Source of the DNA: Anisus vortex | Taxonomy: Eukaryota; Mollusca; Gastropoda; Planorbidae | NCBI GenBank assembly: GCA_949126835.1 | Contig: OX421500.1 | Location: 32,470,141 to 32,534,140, forward strand | Direction of reading: 5' to 3' | DNA: 64,000 bases | Shown here: piece after piece, positions 36,999 to 47,823 of the stretch | Numbering within the stretch: position 1 is the stretch's first letter | Layout of the letters: each line of letters begins with the position of its first letter | Notes under the pieces: model-generated | What the model saw: only the letters and a program-made list of their open reading frames with translations | Database searches by the model: none | Told to the model about the DNA's origin: nothing | Position numbers and translations under genes: made by a program

Positions 36999-37943
36999 GT
37001 AAGTAGATCTTTTATTCCAAGCACATCTAATTAAATATCCCCTCTTTCTGATAGGCATCTAGGTAAGAAATAGGGTTGCCCGAGCGAACCAGGAAATCAA
37101 CTAATAAAAAACTAACCCATTTATTATACTTCCTTTCTTTATAAACTAATTTTACCATCATGTAATTAAATAAGTGATTGACTACTGGACTACTGCAAAT
37201 GAAACATGTACATGAATTGTCTGTGTCACAAATCTCGATAATATCTCCTTACTTCGTATAAAAAATTGCCACAAATTTTATAATACGTCACGAATGTAAA
37301 CATGACTTAATTGTTTCCCTTCATTCACAATGATGACGTCATACAATAATCTCAGCGCATATTTTTTTTCTAGCTTTGTGACGAAAAACCATAAAAAGTT
37401 GGACCGGCATTTTCAACATAAAACCAAAACAAACCGTTAAATTTACAAAAAAATCAAACTTATAGTATAATTAAGTTTTTTAACTGAAAATTTGATAGAA
37501 TGTATTGTTTGTCGCCACAAGTCTGCTGCCCAAGTTTCAGCTCGATGGGACGACGGGAAGTTGTCGACAAATTGGTGCAAAGTTTTACAAGCAGACAGAC
37601 AGTATGAGCTAAGAGAAAGATAGTAAAAATGCAAGACTAGACTCATTCCACATATAAGCGTAGGATGCAATAATCAATCGTTTTCAGTGTAAACATTATT
37701 AGTATGAGACGAAGAGTCTGCAACTAACTAACAACGTTCGTACCGTAAATTATGGTAAAAACAAAATTCTTAGTAAAATGTTACTAGGTTCGTTGTTTAC
37801 TACGTTACCAATACAATTAACAATAAAATAAATACTGTAATAAACAAAATAGTACATTATATCGAGGTATTTCAAATACATTACATGAGATTCATGAGAA
37901 ATACTGAAATAAAAAATGTTTGAAAGAAATTATCCCTTTAGTT
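36999..37943. other. Mucin intron DNA
   Basis: Starts with the donor GTAAGT at 36999. Apart from the dispersed repeat at 37488-37625, nothing is recognised. Confidence 0.5.
37488..37625. repeat. Dispersed repeat, copy 1
   Basis: Shares ACAAGTCTGCTGCCCAAGTT and GGACGACGGGAAGT with 40995-41165, in the same orientation, with weaker similarity extending upstream (TAGCTTTG, AACCATAAAAAG near 37370-37400). The family is not recognised. Confidence 0.65.
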
Positions 37944-38846
37944 TAGGGTTGCCAGACGTCCGGCAAAAGGAGGACATGTCCTCCTTTTTAGCCCTGTGTC
38001 CTCCGTCCGGCAAGCAAAGCTAAAAACCCTTAAAATGTCCGGCTTTTGTGCGCCAAAGGTTTTTAAAGTCTTTAGTGCACTTTTTATGTTCTTATTTGCT
38101 GTCAATAAGTGGCTGGGTCGAGTAAAGCATTGCACTGGAGTATTTAGCAGGAAATGTAATGAATTAGATTGTGTTATCTAATGTGTTGTTATGTTAATAA
38201 TTGCAGTGGAGTTTGTTTTTTCAAAGTTTCACAAATGCAAATTGCTTTTCAGAGTTACTAAAACTGTGTGAACTTTCTTTCTATATCCCTGGACATACCG
38301 TAGTGGTAGGCCAACTGTGGAAAGAGTTTTCTCATTGATAAATGCTCATTGGACAAAGGAAAGAAACAGACTCTCAGTTAACTCAGGGCATCATTCTTAC
38401 TTGAAAAATCTCACATGTAGCCTAAACAGTTTTAGTTTTATACATTTGTGCTTGCTAACGATGATCTTGTGCAAAACGTTGGCTTGTCAGAGAAATATGT
38501 TGTATAATTAAGAAAGATTATAATGTATTAGATCTAACTGTAGAATTGACTGTTTAATTTTCTAATATTAAAGTATTGTTGCGTTTTGAAAAAAAGAAGT
38601 TAATGAATTGATATTCAATTTTTTACAATACTTTTTCTTGGTTAATTTACTAATAGATAATTATTGGCTACCATTGTAGTAAAATTGTACTGATTGCTGG
38701 TTAAATATGCATTCAATTGAAACAAAATTAAATGATTTAAATGAAACACTCAATGTGTCCTCCTTTTGGTACCCATGTGTCCTCCTTTGTCCTCCATTTT
38801 GTCTCTCTGTGTCCTCCTTTTGGTACCCATGTATCTGGCAACCCTA
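37944..38846 (+). mobile_element. hAT element, second family, 903 bp
   Basis: Ends TAGGGTTGCCAGA and TCTGGCAACCCTA, with an imperfect 8-bp target duplication (CTTTAGTT at 37936, CTTTAGCC at 38847). Subterminal GTCCTCC-rich tracts occur at both ends (ACATGTCCTCC near 37973; TGTCCTCCTTTTGGTACCCA repeated near 38756-38835). The interior keeps a transposase fragment, so it is an internally deleted and dead copy. Confidence 0.82.
38295..38430 (+). pseudogene. hAT transposase dimerisation fragment
   Basis: The plus strand reads PTVERVFSLINAHWTKERNR followed by LSV. This matches the conserved hAT C-terminal block (x-x-x-E-R-x-F-S-x-x-N-x-x-W-T-x-x-R-N-x-L). The sequence on both sides is degenerate. 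Confidence 0.72.
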
Positions 38847-38854
38847 CTTTAGCC

Positions 38855-39839
38855 TACTTGAGGCAAACGGCAGATGGGGTTCTCCCTACTGTTGCCAACT
38901 CTCACACAATGTTTCATCATGTAATCAATTGTAATCGATTGTAATCTGTAAAGAGTCTTGATCTTAATAATGACAAACTGTCACAAACGTATGTAAATGT
39001 ATAATAACTTTAATAAATTTAATTGTTGAACAAGAGATAAAGCAACGAGGTTGTAACAAGTACATCAACACAGGAAACGAAGCAACTCTTTGGTGATCTG
39101 ATCAGTCTAATTAACAAAACATAAAGTGTTCACTGTCTATATCCAAATGCTGATACATGAATTATGATCAAGTTCTCACTACATAATCTATAGACTTTAA
39201 TTAATTAATAACATTTGCCTTTTTTGTTCCTTTTCCACTATGAACATCAATTAGCTAATTTCCATCTGACCAAGAATGTTAGTGTTAGTAATATAAAAGC
39301 TTGTAAGGCCATAAATCCGTTTAATTTTGTATTATATCGACGTATTCCAACTTTGTGGTGTGATAAAAATAACAATCGTGTACAACAATCGTAACAATCG
39401 TAAGCTTAATGTCGGATAACATAAAAAAAATATAAAAGGGAATTTAAATTTTATTACATCCCCAATGACAGAAGTTTTTGTTTTAGAGATTTAGATCTAG
39501 ACCTACTTATTATTTACAATATAATTAAAGGAATGATCAAAGGATACCGAAAAACAATAATTCAATTTGAACCATTGTTGTTAAAGATTGATTGGTAGAC
39601 TACATTTATTTTATTGTTTTTCCTGCTTTAAGGCCTGAGTCTAATATTATCTGAAATTTTTTTGAGTCTTTAGAAATCTTATTTAATATTGTTCAAACAA
39701 AATCGCATTAGCTTAGTTAAACAGCAGATATTTATTTTTTTTAATAGTTTTTGTAATGTTAAACTCCTATGTGTGTTTTTTTATGTTAGTAAATAGGCCT
39801 TTCAACTAAATAAATAATTTTTTAATTTCTTTTTTTTAG
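38855..39839. other. Mucin intron DNA
   Basis: AT-rich, ending in a strong polypyrimidine tract TTTCTTTTTTTTAG at 39839. Nothing else recognised. Confidence 0.5.
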
Positions 39840-39857
39840 GTCAGTTGCTCCAAAAAG
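39840..39857 (+). CDS. Candidate 18-nt microexon before the NIDO module
   Basis: A strong acceptor (TTTCTTTTTTTTAG) and the donor AAAAAG|GTAAGA enclose 18 nt. In phase 1, the A left by the previous exon makes AGT: S-Q-L-L-Q-K, ending with one G that completes GAA of the next exon (51482). The exon is symmetric 1-1, so with or without it the frame into L-Y-S-Y-G-T-A-I-G-D stays open. Microexons this short need good splice sites and often depend on cofactors. Transcript reads would settle it. Confidence 0.5.
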
Positions 39858-39970
39858 GTAAGAAGTTTTGATCTTACAATATTATAAAGAAAAATCTACA
39901 AAGTTGCTTTAATATTTACCTTCGCGGGTGGGTGGTTCAATAATTTATAAATTCTACTCGATGGCTTTAA

Positions 39971-40420
39971 AGACCAAGTGAAGAGGTTTTTCTCAAAGGA
40001 ACGAGATTTGGAATAGCCTCATACGGCAGTGACGTATCACAAGGGAAATAAATAAATAAAAATAGACGCTATAAATCTATATTTAACCATTTTGTTAAAA
40101 ATAAGAACCGGGAAAAGATTCAAAACATGTGGCAATAGATTCAAAACACGTGACAATATTCATTTTTCCTAGTCGGAATCCTTTATGTTACGTCACTTTC
40201 CTATATTGCCGGAAATAAAAACATCTCAAATGGCTACGAGATTTGGAGTAATCATCCGAAAAACACACACATTTAAGTGCAAATATTGAACTAATTACTT
40301 AAAATGTATCTTTGATATTTTGTATAAATGTTTTTTTTTAACATTCAGATACTGAATACACTATTTACTATCAAAATCAAATGTTAACTCAATTTTGATA
40401 AAAAGCTCTTCACTTGGTCT
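39971..40420. mobile_element. TTAA-flanked MITE (piggyBac-like), 450 bp
   Basis: 15-bp perfect inverted ends (AGACCAAGTGAAGAG and complement) are flanked by TTAA on both sides (39967-39970 and 40421-40424). TTAA target duplication is the piggyBac hallmark. The interior repeats GAGATTTGGAATAG-like motifs and codes for nothing recognisable. Confidence 0.78.
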
Positions 40421-40424
40421 TTAA

Positions 40425-41559
40425 CTGCTATGAGCCTAAATTTTGAAATGTATCATTATTTAGAAGCAATTGATCATGGTCATGATGCATGATCTCTTCT
40501 GGCAAATTTTGAGTCCCACATGATAGCTGAAATAGTACAATATGTCTGTCTAATTTGGAAAATTGTCGATGTAAAATTTGTGAAGGAGCAGTGATATGTT
40601 GTCAGCTTTTTTCTAATCCTCAAATGTGGATTGAAGCGTCTATATAGAGCCGATATATCGTTCATCCGTTGACTTTCTCGCCACTCAGCGTCTAGATTGA
40701 AAAGTAAAGAGCAAGTCAAAATAAACTAAATCATATAAACAAATCTACCTTATGTATTTCCACACTAAAATTTTGCCCATCCTTGTTTTTTAGCTTTGGC
40801 TCGCAAAAAACATAAAAAGATAACACGCTTTGTCTCGGCTACATTGTGTCGTTTTCATTCTATTTATTTCGTAAAAACGAACATATCCGAAAAGTTTATT
40901 TACTTCCTTCTATTCCGGTAGAGGCAGCCATGTTTTTGTTCTTCGATTCGCAAATTGGTCGAAGGTATTAGTGACTATTCCAAAGGCTGCAAATTCGATA
41001 TAATGTATAGTTAGTCGGGACAAGTCTGCTGCCCAAGTTTCAGCTTGATTGGACGACGGGAAGTGGTCGAAAAATCAATGCAAAGTTTTGCTAACAAACA
41101 TTCAAGCAACCAACCAACCAACCAAGCAGACAGACAATGCAAGTTAATAGCAAGGGAGTAAATATATTTTCTTCTTAAACTTGTCATCTCTTCAAACCAT
41201 ACGTTGTCTTTCTTTCACGTTAGCCCAAGTTTATGTAAGCCTACTTTAATATCAAGTGCAGTATTTGAATTGGTATTATAATGCTATATGCTCTTAGAAT
41301 GCGCTTTTTAGGCTTAACTGGGTTAGGCCTATGGGCCTAATATGTGTCACGGTGAAATTTATCAAAAAACCATTCTAGACACACCAAAGCATTACGCTCG
41401 AATACGCCGCATTAATTTTTAATCTGCCATATATACCATCCAAACACATCTTATGATGCAGAAGCTATCTGCTTTATATGTCAGTCAATGCATTCAATCT
41501 TGGGTCATGATAAACCGACATCAATATGTAAATTAGAGGGATGTACTTCGTAAAAAAGA
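40425..41559. other. Mucin intron DNA
   Basis: Non-coding, with the dispersed repeat copy 2 at 40995-41165. Otherwise nothing recognised. Confidence 0.45.
40995..41165. repeat. Dispersed repeat, copy 2
   Basis: Direct-orientation relative of 37488-37625 (CAAGTCTGCTGCCCAAGTTT, GACGACGGGAAGTGGTCG), followed by a short (ACCA)n run and a CAGACAGAC tail that copy 1 also has. Confidence 0.65.
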
Positions 41560-41770
41560 GAAATGAGCACTGGGTCGCAACAAGGTCTTCGTCTTTTATC
41601 TCCGTGAGCTGCTGCTCCATTTCGGGTCATGTTGCGCCAAGAGAATCGGTACTCGGCTAGGCTTTCCCATTTGTTTGTATCGATTTCAAAGTTTCTAAGG
41701 GAGGCCTTCTGAGTGACTTTGAACCTCTTCCTTTGCCCTCCTCGCGAGCATTTGACAAGGATGATTTACG
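41560..41770 (-). pseudogene. LINE C-terminal fragment
   Basis: The minus strand reads GGQRKRFKVTQKASLRNFEI, then WESLAEYRFSWRNMTRNGAA and HGDKRR. This is the C-terminal tail pattern of endonuclease/RT LINEs (x-x-R-x-K-D-x-L-K-x-x-L, then W-x-x-x-A-x-x-R). The rest of the element is absent. Confidence 0.7.
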
Positions 41771-42689
41771 CGTGATTTGGATTTAAGTGAGGAAGAGTTG
41801 CGCAGCGTCATCCTCGCTCTCTCGTCCAGACCCCAGTTTACCGAGTGGCAAGACGTTGTCAAGACGACTGAAGTAGAGACTGGATACAGCATCGTGGTTG
41901 ACCAGGACATTCTCCTAATAATAATTTTTACTTGTATGATAAATGGTATGATATTATAGTGTGCGTGCATGTCTATTTTATAAGTGTACATGCGTATCTA
42001 TTTTATAAGTATATTTCTTTGCTTGACAACAAATAATTATTTGATATTATTTAAAATAAGGTTTAAAAAAGACGGAACTTATGTTATCAAGTCAAATTTT
42101 CAATTGTTTAAATCACCAAAGCAATTATGTCTTATCTTATGTAGACTATGATTTTCAACTTTTTTTTGTATCAATCTAAGTCTTTTTATATTTTAAGTTA
42201 AACATTTAGACTATTTTTTAAAAGAAAAAAAATCTTATTCTAAAACTAGACCATACCTAACCCTAATCCTACCTTATTTTTTAGGGTAACCTAATCTATT
42301 GTTAAAGTGGTAAAATATGTTCTAGCAAAACCATAAGTATTATTACAAGTTTTTACATTTTCAATAAAGCAGGCAGGTTTGAAAAGGCATGCACCTAGCA
42401 TCAGAGTATTTTACTTTGGCCATGAGTTTCCCGCCAATTTCCCAAATTTACCTTTGACTACAAACGCGTATTTACGGACTTTGGCCAAACCGCTAAAGAG
42501 CGAAATGACTGGCTGATTGAGCTAATTCACGAACAGGCCTGAACATAATAGGTAGATAGAGATATAATAATAGGCTGTAGGGTAGATAAATATAGATAGA
42601 AAGGATATATTAGAATATAGGCATATCGGCTAGATAGGAAGACGTGAACGCTTACAGACAGACAGGCTAGCCTTTTTCGTAATAAATAG
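41771..42689. other. Mucin intron DNA
   Basis: AT-rich with short GATA-like tracts near 42550-42620. No gene or element recognised. Confidence 0.45.
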
Positions 42690-43071
42690 ATGATGATCAC
42701 CATCATCAATCCCTTGACCGCTATGGTCGTTGGGGGGAGTAAATGGACACCTCAGCAGTCAACTTTACCCACTTTTGCCTATCTTGAGCGGTTGTCAATA
42801 GTTGAGTCAACTTCAGCCCTGTCCTATATGTTATGTTGTCGAACCAGCATCTCCGCTGACGGCCTCTTCGATGTCCACCTTTTACAGTGCCTTGGAGGAT
42901 TGTTTTTGGGAGGTTATTATGCCGCAACACATGACCGAAACATGTCAGCTTGCGCCATTTGATTGTTGCCATAATGTTTTCTTGAGGGCCTGCAATTGAG
43001 GATATTCTGTCCCAGACATACTCATTAGTCTTGTGTTCTACGTAGGAGATTCGAAGTATTATGCATAAGCC
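42690..43071 (-). pseudogene. LINE 3'-end fragment (second C-terminal type)
   Basis: The minus strand reads LRISYVEHKTNEYVWDRISS, IKWRKLTCFGHVLRHNNLPK, TILQGTVKGGHRRGRQRRCW and, at the end, KLTAEVSIYSPQRP, followed by a GATGATGATCACC-type simple tail at about 42690. This is the usual C-terminus and 3' tail of a widespread non-LTR family. It is 5' truncated and abuts the TIR element at 43074. Confidence 0.78.
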
Positions 43072-43073
43072 TA

Positions 43074-44433
43074 AGGTACCTGCGGGTATTAAGGCCCGGC
43101 GGGTAACAAGGCCCACTTGTCTAAACTAAGGGAAAATATAGAATGCGAAACTTTTTTTCTGCATTAAAATGTTAAAGTTAAATGGCTTGATCACTGGCAG
43201 CAAAAAAAAGTATGCCTTACTTTACCGTATTTTGACAGTAGCAAGGTAGGTTCGTTGGGTCTGTCAAGATTTGCTCAAGTCTAATTGTAAAGGTACGTAT
43301 TTTTGCCTTTTTAAATATTTCAGAATGCTTTTATTTTTTTAAACTGCATGTATTAGCATTTAGAATTTATTTATTAGTTAGCAATATTCAACATGTAATG
43401 TTCATACAAATATTCAAAGAAAAAAACATTTAATCTTTTAAGGTGGCAGGTCCGAAGCGGGTAATAAGGTCACGAGAAATCGGATAATAAGGCCCATGAA
43501 CTTTATTTATAAAAACGTCTCTATTTTCTTTAAATTTAAATATTCTCTGTGCTTTTTTTTTTAATGAACATTTAACTTAAATATATAAATGAAATGGATC
43601 AAGCTACATCTGATTATAGACTTTTTTTTAAAGTATCTAATGAATAAAGTAATTTTTGTTTCTATTTTCAGTTTTCAAATAGTGACATAAGTAAATGGAA
43701 ATCTGAAAATCTAGAGCTAAATGAACAGAAAATCAAATTCAGGATGCACTCTTAGCTGTGCAAAATGGTTTGCCACAAAGAAAAGCTACCATAAAAAAAA
43801 ATTCCTTGTAAAACACAACAAAATCACTTAAATTCAGGATTTAAATTACAATTTCATTATTATTTTTAATGATATTAAATATGGTATCACAAAATGGCTA
43901 ATTTTTAAGGAAATATGATAATTTTTTATTTTGTAAATGTAAGATAAGTTTATCTAAACATTAAATAAATACAGTTTCACAATTTCGTTTATTATTTCTT
44001 TATTTTTTATAGTATTTCTTACATGGGTCTTATTACCCACCTATGAGGGTATTAAGCAGGGGCAAAGCCACTGGGGTGACTTAGAGGGGCTATGCCCCCC
44101 CCCCCTGGAATTAAGAAAAAATATTTTTCATCAGTTTTTTGTAAAATAAATACTAAAATTTTGGAACATATTTGTCACGTGAAAGTTCAGACCCTCCTGG
44201 AAAAATAAATTCTGGCTTCGCCCCTGGTAATAAATACCATTGAGGTCATGTTACAAAAATATTAATAACTTTACTTATAGCTAATATCTCAATAAACAAA
44301 TAGCACGTTTACATTGAGAAATGATTAATCTTAAGCAGCACTCAAAAATATTTTTCTAAAGTAATATTTTATGGTTTAGACAACTAAAAGTCTGTTTGGG
44401 GGGGGGGGGGGGGCTTTATACCCTCAGGTACCG
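43074..44433. mobile_element. Non-coding TIR transposon, about 1.36 kb
   Basis: Inverted ends: GGTACCTGCGGGTATTAAGG on the left and a right end whose complement begins GGTACCTGAGGGTATAAAG. TA lies outside each end (43072-43073 and 44434-44435). Internal GGGTAATAAGGCCC-like motifs recur near 43105, 43455, 43485 and 44030. The TA target and the repeated subterminal motif resemble the pogo-like element at 15559, but no transposase is left. A run of 16 G's precedes the right end. Confidence 0.75.
44057..44226. mobile_element. hAT-like MITE nested in the TIR element
   Basis: Ends CAGGGGCAAAGCCA and TGGCTTCGCCCCTG (one mismatch), with an imperfect 8-bp duplication (GTATTAAG, GTAATAAA). The 170-bp interior has a C/G run and no coding. 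Confidence 0.68.
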
Positions 44434-44507
44434 TATACAATATATGAATGTGCACAAACAAATTTAAAACTCGGTTTTTGGTCAATTTAGTAATGACATT
44501 TTTCTTA

Positions 44508-45105
44508 TGTTACAAAAGTTTTATTTCCATAATTATATTGGTTCTATTATTATTAACTAAAGTTAAAAAGAAATAATCTTAAACCCGAAATGTTTCCGTG
44601 TTAGGAATAAAACATGTATATGTCTAGACACTACGTCATAGCATTAAAATACGTCATATGCACGAGGGTTGAATATCGTTAGTTTAGTTCTAGCTTGGGC
44701 GCTAATGTGTGAGGACTGTTTTTGACCACTTTCTTAAAGATAGGATTACGGCTTAGTACGATATAGAAGAATCTCAACTGATTAAGTTTCATCATATAAT
44801 ACTGGTACATGTGTTCTGTTTTACTGTTATATTTATCATCTCAACTTGTTGGAATAAAATTGTGTTCAATCATTCAAACAGGATTGTGGATTTCCTTTAT
44901 ATTAAGGTACAGTTTATCTAAATCATTTCATACACAAAAGATTCACATCAAACGAGTAAAATAAACATCAAATCTAATTGAATAACATCAATACAAATTA
45001 TTATGCAGCCTTGTGAGATCCAAGATGGATATGAATCAAAAGAATATATAATAATACATTACTAAAAATATCATCATACGTCAGTAGCTGATTTCGCACG
45101 TGACA
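44508..45105 (+). repeat. 5' LTR
   Basis: 598 bp, bounded by TG...CA. It matches 49774-50371 nearly base for base. One difference noticed is CAAATTATTATGC here against CAAATTCTTATGC there. Confidence 0.93.
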
Positions 45106-45111
45106 AAAGAT

Positions 45112-45126
45112 TGGGGGCTCGTATCC
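45112..45126 (+). other. Primer-binding site, tRNA-Pro-like
   Basis: TGGGGGCTCGT lies 6 nt after the 5' LTR. Its first 11 bases equal the classical tRNA-Pro primer-binding site; the next bases (ATCC) diverge. Confidence 0.7.
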
Positions 45127-45384
45127 TAGATCTAAAGTTTGTATGTATAAGAAATTTAGAATATACAACTGTTTTAGTGAAAACGATTTACAACAAATAT
45201 TTATTCAAATTCTGTCTACGTGGGAGGCACTGTCTGTGTTCGGACATACTGTTTTCAGCTTTGTACACAATCATCTTTAAAATTTATCTTCTACAAATAT
45301 TAAGTGGTGTAAAAATATTTCAAAGGACTTTATGAAAGGTAAAGTTGAATTTTTTATCTTCTATTTACGTCATTAATATAAAAC

Positions 45385-47823
45385 ATGGCGGAAGCTAATC
45401 TTACGTTGGAGCAATTGAATATTTTTGCTATCACGTCAGAACAGTTAAATAGCATGTCAATAACCCAGTTAAAAGAGATGGCAAACTCTCTGGGAATAGA
45501 CATTACTGAAGTTACACCAGTAAGGAGTAAATTGATTCAAGATATTAAGGACTGTTTGAAAAGACATGGTAGAATGCTTGAAGAAAATACTATGAATAGT
45601 GAAGAATCAGTGGTTCTCAATGTATCAGAAACCCTGAAAACAGACATAAATAACCATGAATTTAAAATGAATGTAAATGAACTAAGTGCGGACATGAAAT
45701 TCCAGTTAGAAATGAAGAAGTTAGAAATTCAAGTACAATTGGAGGGTAAACGAATAGAAGCAGAGAAAGAGAAAGAGATAAGACTGGGGGAATTGGAAAA
45801 AGAAAGAATCGCTAGTAATGAAAGGATTGAATTGGCAAAGTCTCGTTCGTCAACTCATACGATTCAGGAAACAAATAATGTGGAACTATATAAGTTTAAA
45901 AAGCATGTACCAAGCATGGAGAACATAGAGATTGATGAGTTCTTTATGGTCTTCGAGAGAAACTCGATTGATTATAAATTTCCTGAAGATAAGAAAGCAG
46001 TACTTTTACGTTCAGCTCTAACAAAAGGCAAGGCTCTAGATGTTGTATTGAATTTGACTCCAGAGGAATGCAATGATTATGAACTAATAAAGAGCAGAGT
46101 ACTATTGAGTTATGTTCTAACTCCAGAAAAGTATCGAAAGTTCTATCGTGAGTACAAGAAGGAACCAGAAGTTTCACATGTTGACTTCCTGAGAATAGAG
46201 AAAAAGTATTTTGATCGATGGTTACGTTCTAAGAATGTGAATAAAGATTATGAAAAACTATATAATCTCATACTGATGGAGGATTTTACTGAGAAGATTC
46301 GCACTGATATAAAAGTTCATTTGGCTGATCGTGGTATTGAAATAGCAGAACAAGCAGCAGTTAAAGCCGATGAATACGTCATTATTTACCCGCATAGCCA
46401 TTATTTTCAAAATGACAGAACAAATTTGAGGACTCAAAACAGTAATACAGAGAGGAAGTTAAGATCGACAGAGGATAAAAGTAAACAAAAAGCCGATAAA
46501 CAAGAGAATTCAAGTTTTGTACAAAAGAAAATTACCTGTACATTCTGTAAGAAAGATGGACATATAAAAGAGAATTGTTGGAGTCTACATAAAGAGAAAA
46601 GACCCATTAAAAACAAGAACAACGTGGTTTTATCACACATCGCCGTACAAACTGAAACTCAAATAAACAAAACTGCCCACAAAAGAATTAAAGCTGAAAG
46701 AAAGACATCTGATGTTAGTCATGAGGAGATGGCGAAACACGCATGTCCAAGTTGCTCAAAGTCGGACAAAGTCTTTGAAATGAAGACCGAGGCTATTGAA
46801 CATTCTAGTTTCAACTCCAAAGGGAGTGTGACAGATGAACAATCAGTAAATAAAACGTTTACTTATGGAGGCAGTAGTGTAGTAAGAAACTCAGTAGGCA
46901 GAGAACTACCCGAGTGCATGCTATCGGATGTTAGCGAGGGCTATGTGTCACCTATAGATAATCAAGCTAGAGAACGGAAGATTAAAATTCTACGTGACTC
47001 CGGTGCTGATATATCTCTACTGTTGAAGAATACTGTACCAACGTCGAAATTGACTCATACAGGCCAGTATGCCTTGATCAGTACTATGGCTGGAACACTC
47101 ACGGCACCGTTACATCGTATACAGTTGAAGAGTAATTACTTCACTGGATCTGTTATTGTTGGGATAGTGAAGAAATTTCCCTACAGAGGCATTTCATTAC
47201 TTTTAGGAAGTGACATTGCCAAGAATCAGGTACATCCTGTACTTAAAGAAACCAAAGACTCTGTTCAGTGTAAGAATACTGAAAATTCAGTATGTGTTAT
47301 CACCAGAGCTATGGAGAAACAGCAGATGACTGATGAATCGACAAAGAAACCAGAACCAACACCAGAGATTGACTTGCAAGCAACCTTCATGGCGGATGTT
47401 CTAGGTGGTCACTCAAGTCATACTGATCAAAATAATTTGTCGCCTAGACAACTACTCATTCTTGCTCAAGGCAAAGATCCAGAGATCGGGAAACTAAAAG
47501 AAGAAGCAAAGAATGAAGGAGAATTAGAAACAATGGCAGCAGGTTATTACCTGAGGGACGAGTTGTTGATGAGGAAATGGAGAGGGAAAGAAAACGACGA
47601 TGAAACATGCAGCGAAGTACATCAAATCGTGGTACCCAATGTTTACCGCAAGGACATACTACATATGGCCCATGATTCACCGTATGCTGGTCACCTAGGA
47701 AAACCTTCGACAGGATTCTTCCATATTTCTTCTGGCCTGGCCTACGTCGTGACGTCACATCGTTTTGCAGATCATGTCATGTCTGCCAGATGGTCGGCAA
47801 ACCGAATCAGACCATTCCGGTAG
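45385..47823 (+). CDS. Gag-protease and integrase zinc-finger start of the Gypsy element
   Basis: An open frame of 812 codons. The N-terminus (MAEANLTLEQL, then a Lys/Glu-rich coiled-coil-like stretch at about 95-155) leads to a capsid region at about 175-330. That region contains EKYRKFYREYKK, DFLRIEKKYFDRWLR and LYNLILMEDF, a SCAN-like pattern. SCAN domains are known to derive from Gmr1-like Gag. A CCHC knuckle follows (CTFCKKDGHIKENC). The retropepsin has LRDSGADISLLL and, later, LLLGSDIA. The linker CVITRAMEKQ precedes the integrase N-terminal domain (MRKWRG, VHQIVVPNVYRKDILHMAHD, GHLGK). The frame then slips by one base near 47697 and runs out to 47823. The Cys pair of the integrase zinc finger (CRSCHVC) lies in the other frame, which continues into the next ORF. 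Confidence 0.85.
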   Translation: MAEANLTLEQLNIFAITSEQLNSMSITQLKEMANSLGIDITEVTPVRSKLIQDIKDCLKRHGRMLEENTMNSEESVVLNVSETLKTDINNHEFKMNVNELSADMKFQLEMKKLEIQVQLEGKRIEAEKEKEIRLGELEKERIASNERIELAKSRSSTHTIQETNNVELYKFKKHVPSMENIEIDEFFMVFERNSIDYKFPEDKKAVLLRSALTKGKALDVVLNLTPEECNDYELIKSRVLLSYVLTPEKYRKFYREYKKEPEVSHVDFLRIEKKYFDRWLRSKNVNKDYEKLYNLILMEDFTEKIRTDIKVHLADRGIEIAEQAAVKADEYVIIYPHSHYFQNDRTNLRTQNSNTERKLRSTEDKSKQKADKQENSSFVQKKITCTFCKKDGHIKENCWSLHKEKRPIKNKNNVVLSHIAVQTETQINKTAHKRIKAERKTSDVSHEEMAKHACPSCSKSDKVFEMKTEAIEHSSFNSKGSVTDEQSVNKTFTYGGSSVVRNSVGRELPECMLSDVSEGYVSPIDNQARERKIKILRDSGADISLLLKNTVPTSKLTHTGQYALISTMAGTLTAPLHRIQLKSNYFTGSVIVGIVKKFPYRGISLLLGSDIAKNQVHPVLKETKDSVQCKNTENSVCVITRAMEKQQMTDESTKKPEPTPEIDLQATFMADVLGGHSSHTDQNNLSPRQLLILAQGKDPEIGKLKEEAKNEGELETMAAGYYLRDELLMRKWRGKENDDETCSEVHQIVVPNVYRKDILHMAHDSPYAGHLGKPSTGFFHISSGLAYVVTSHRFADHVMSARWSANRIRPFR

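Noticed and set aside
41777..41959. 60-codon plus-strand frame (DLSEEELRSVILALSSRP)
   Set aside because: It has no known motif, no splice context, and abuts a LINE tail read on the other strand. Probably chance.
47690..47705. Programmed ribosomal frameshift between gag and pol
   Set aside because: The slip is in the middle of the integrase zinc finger, not between Gag and protease, which share one frame here. A one-base lesion is simpler.
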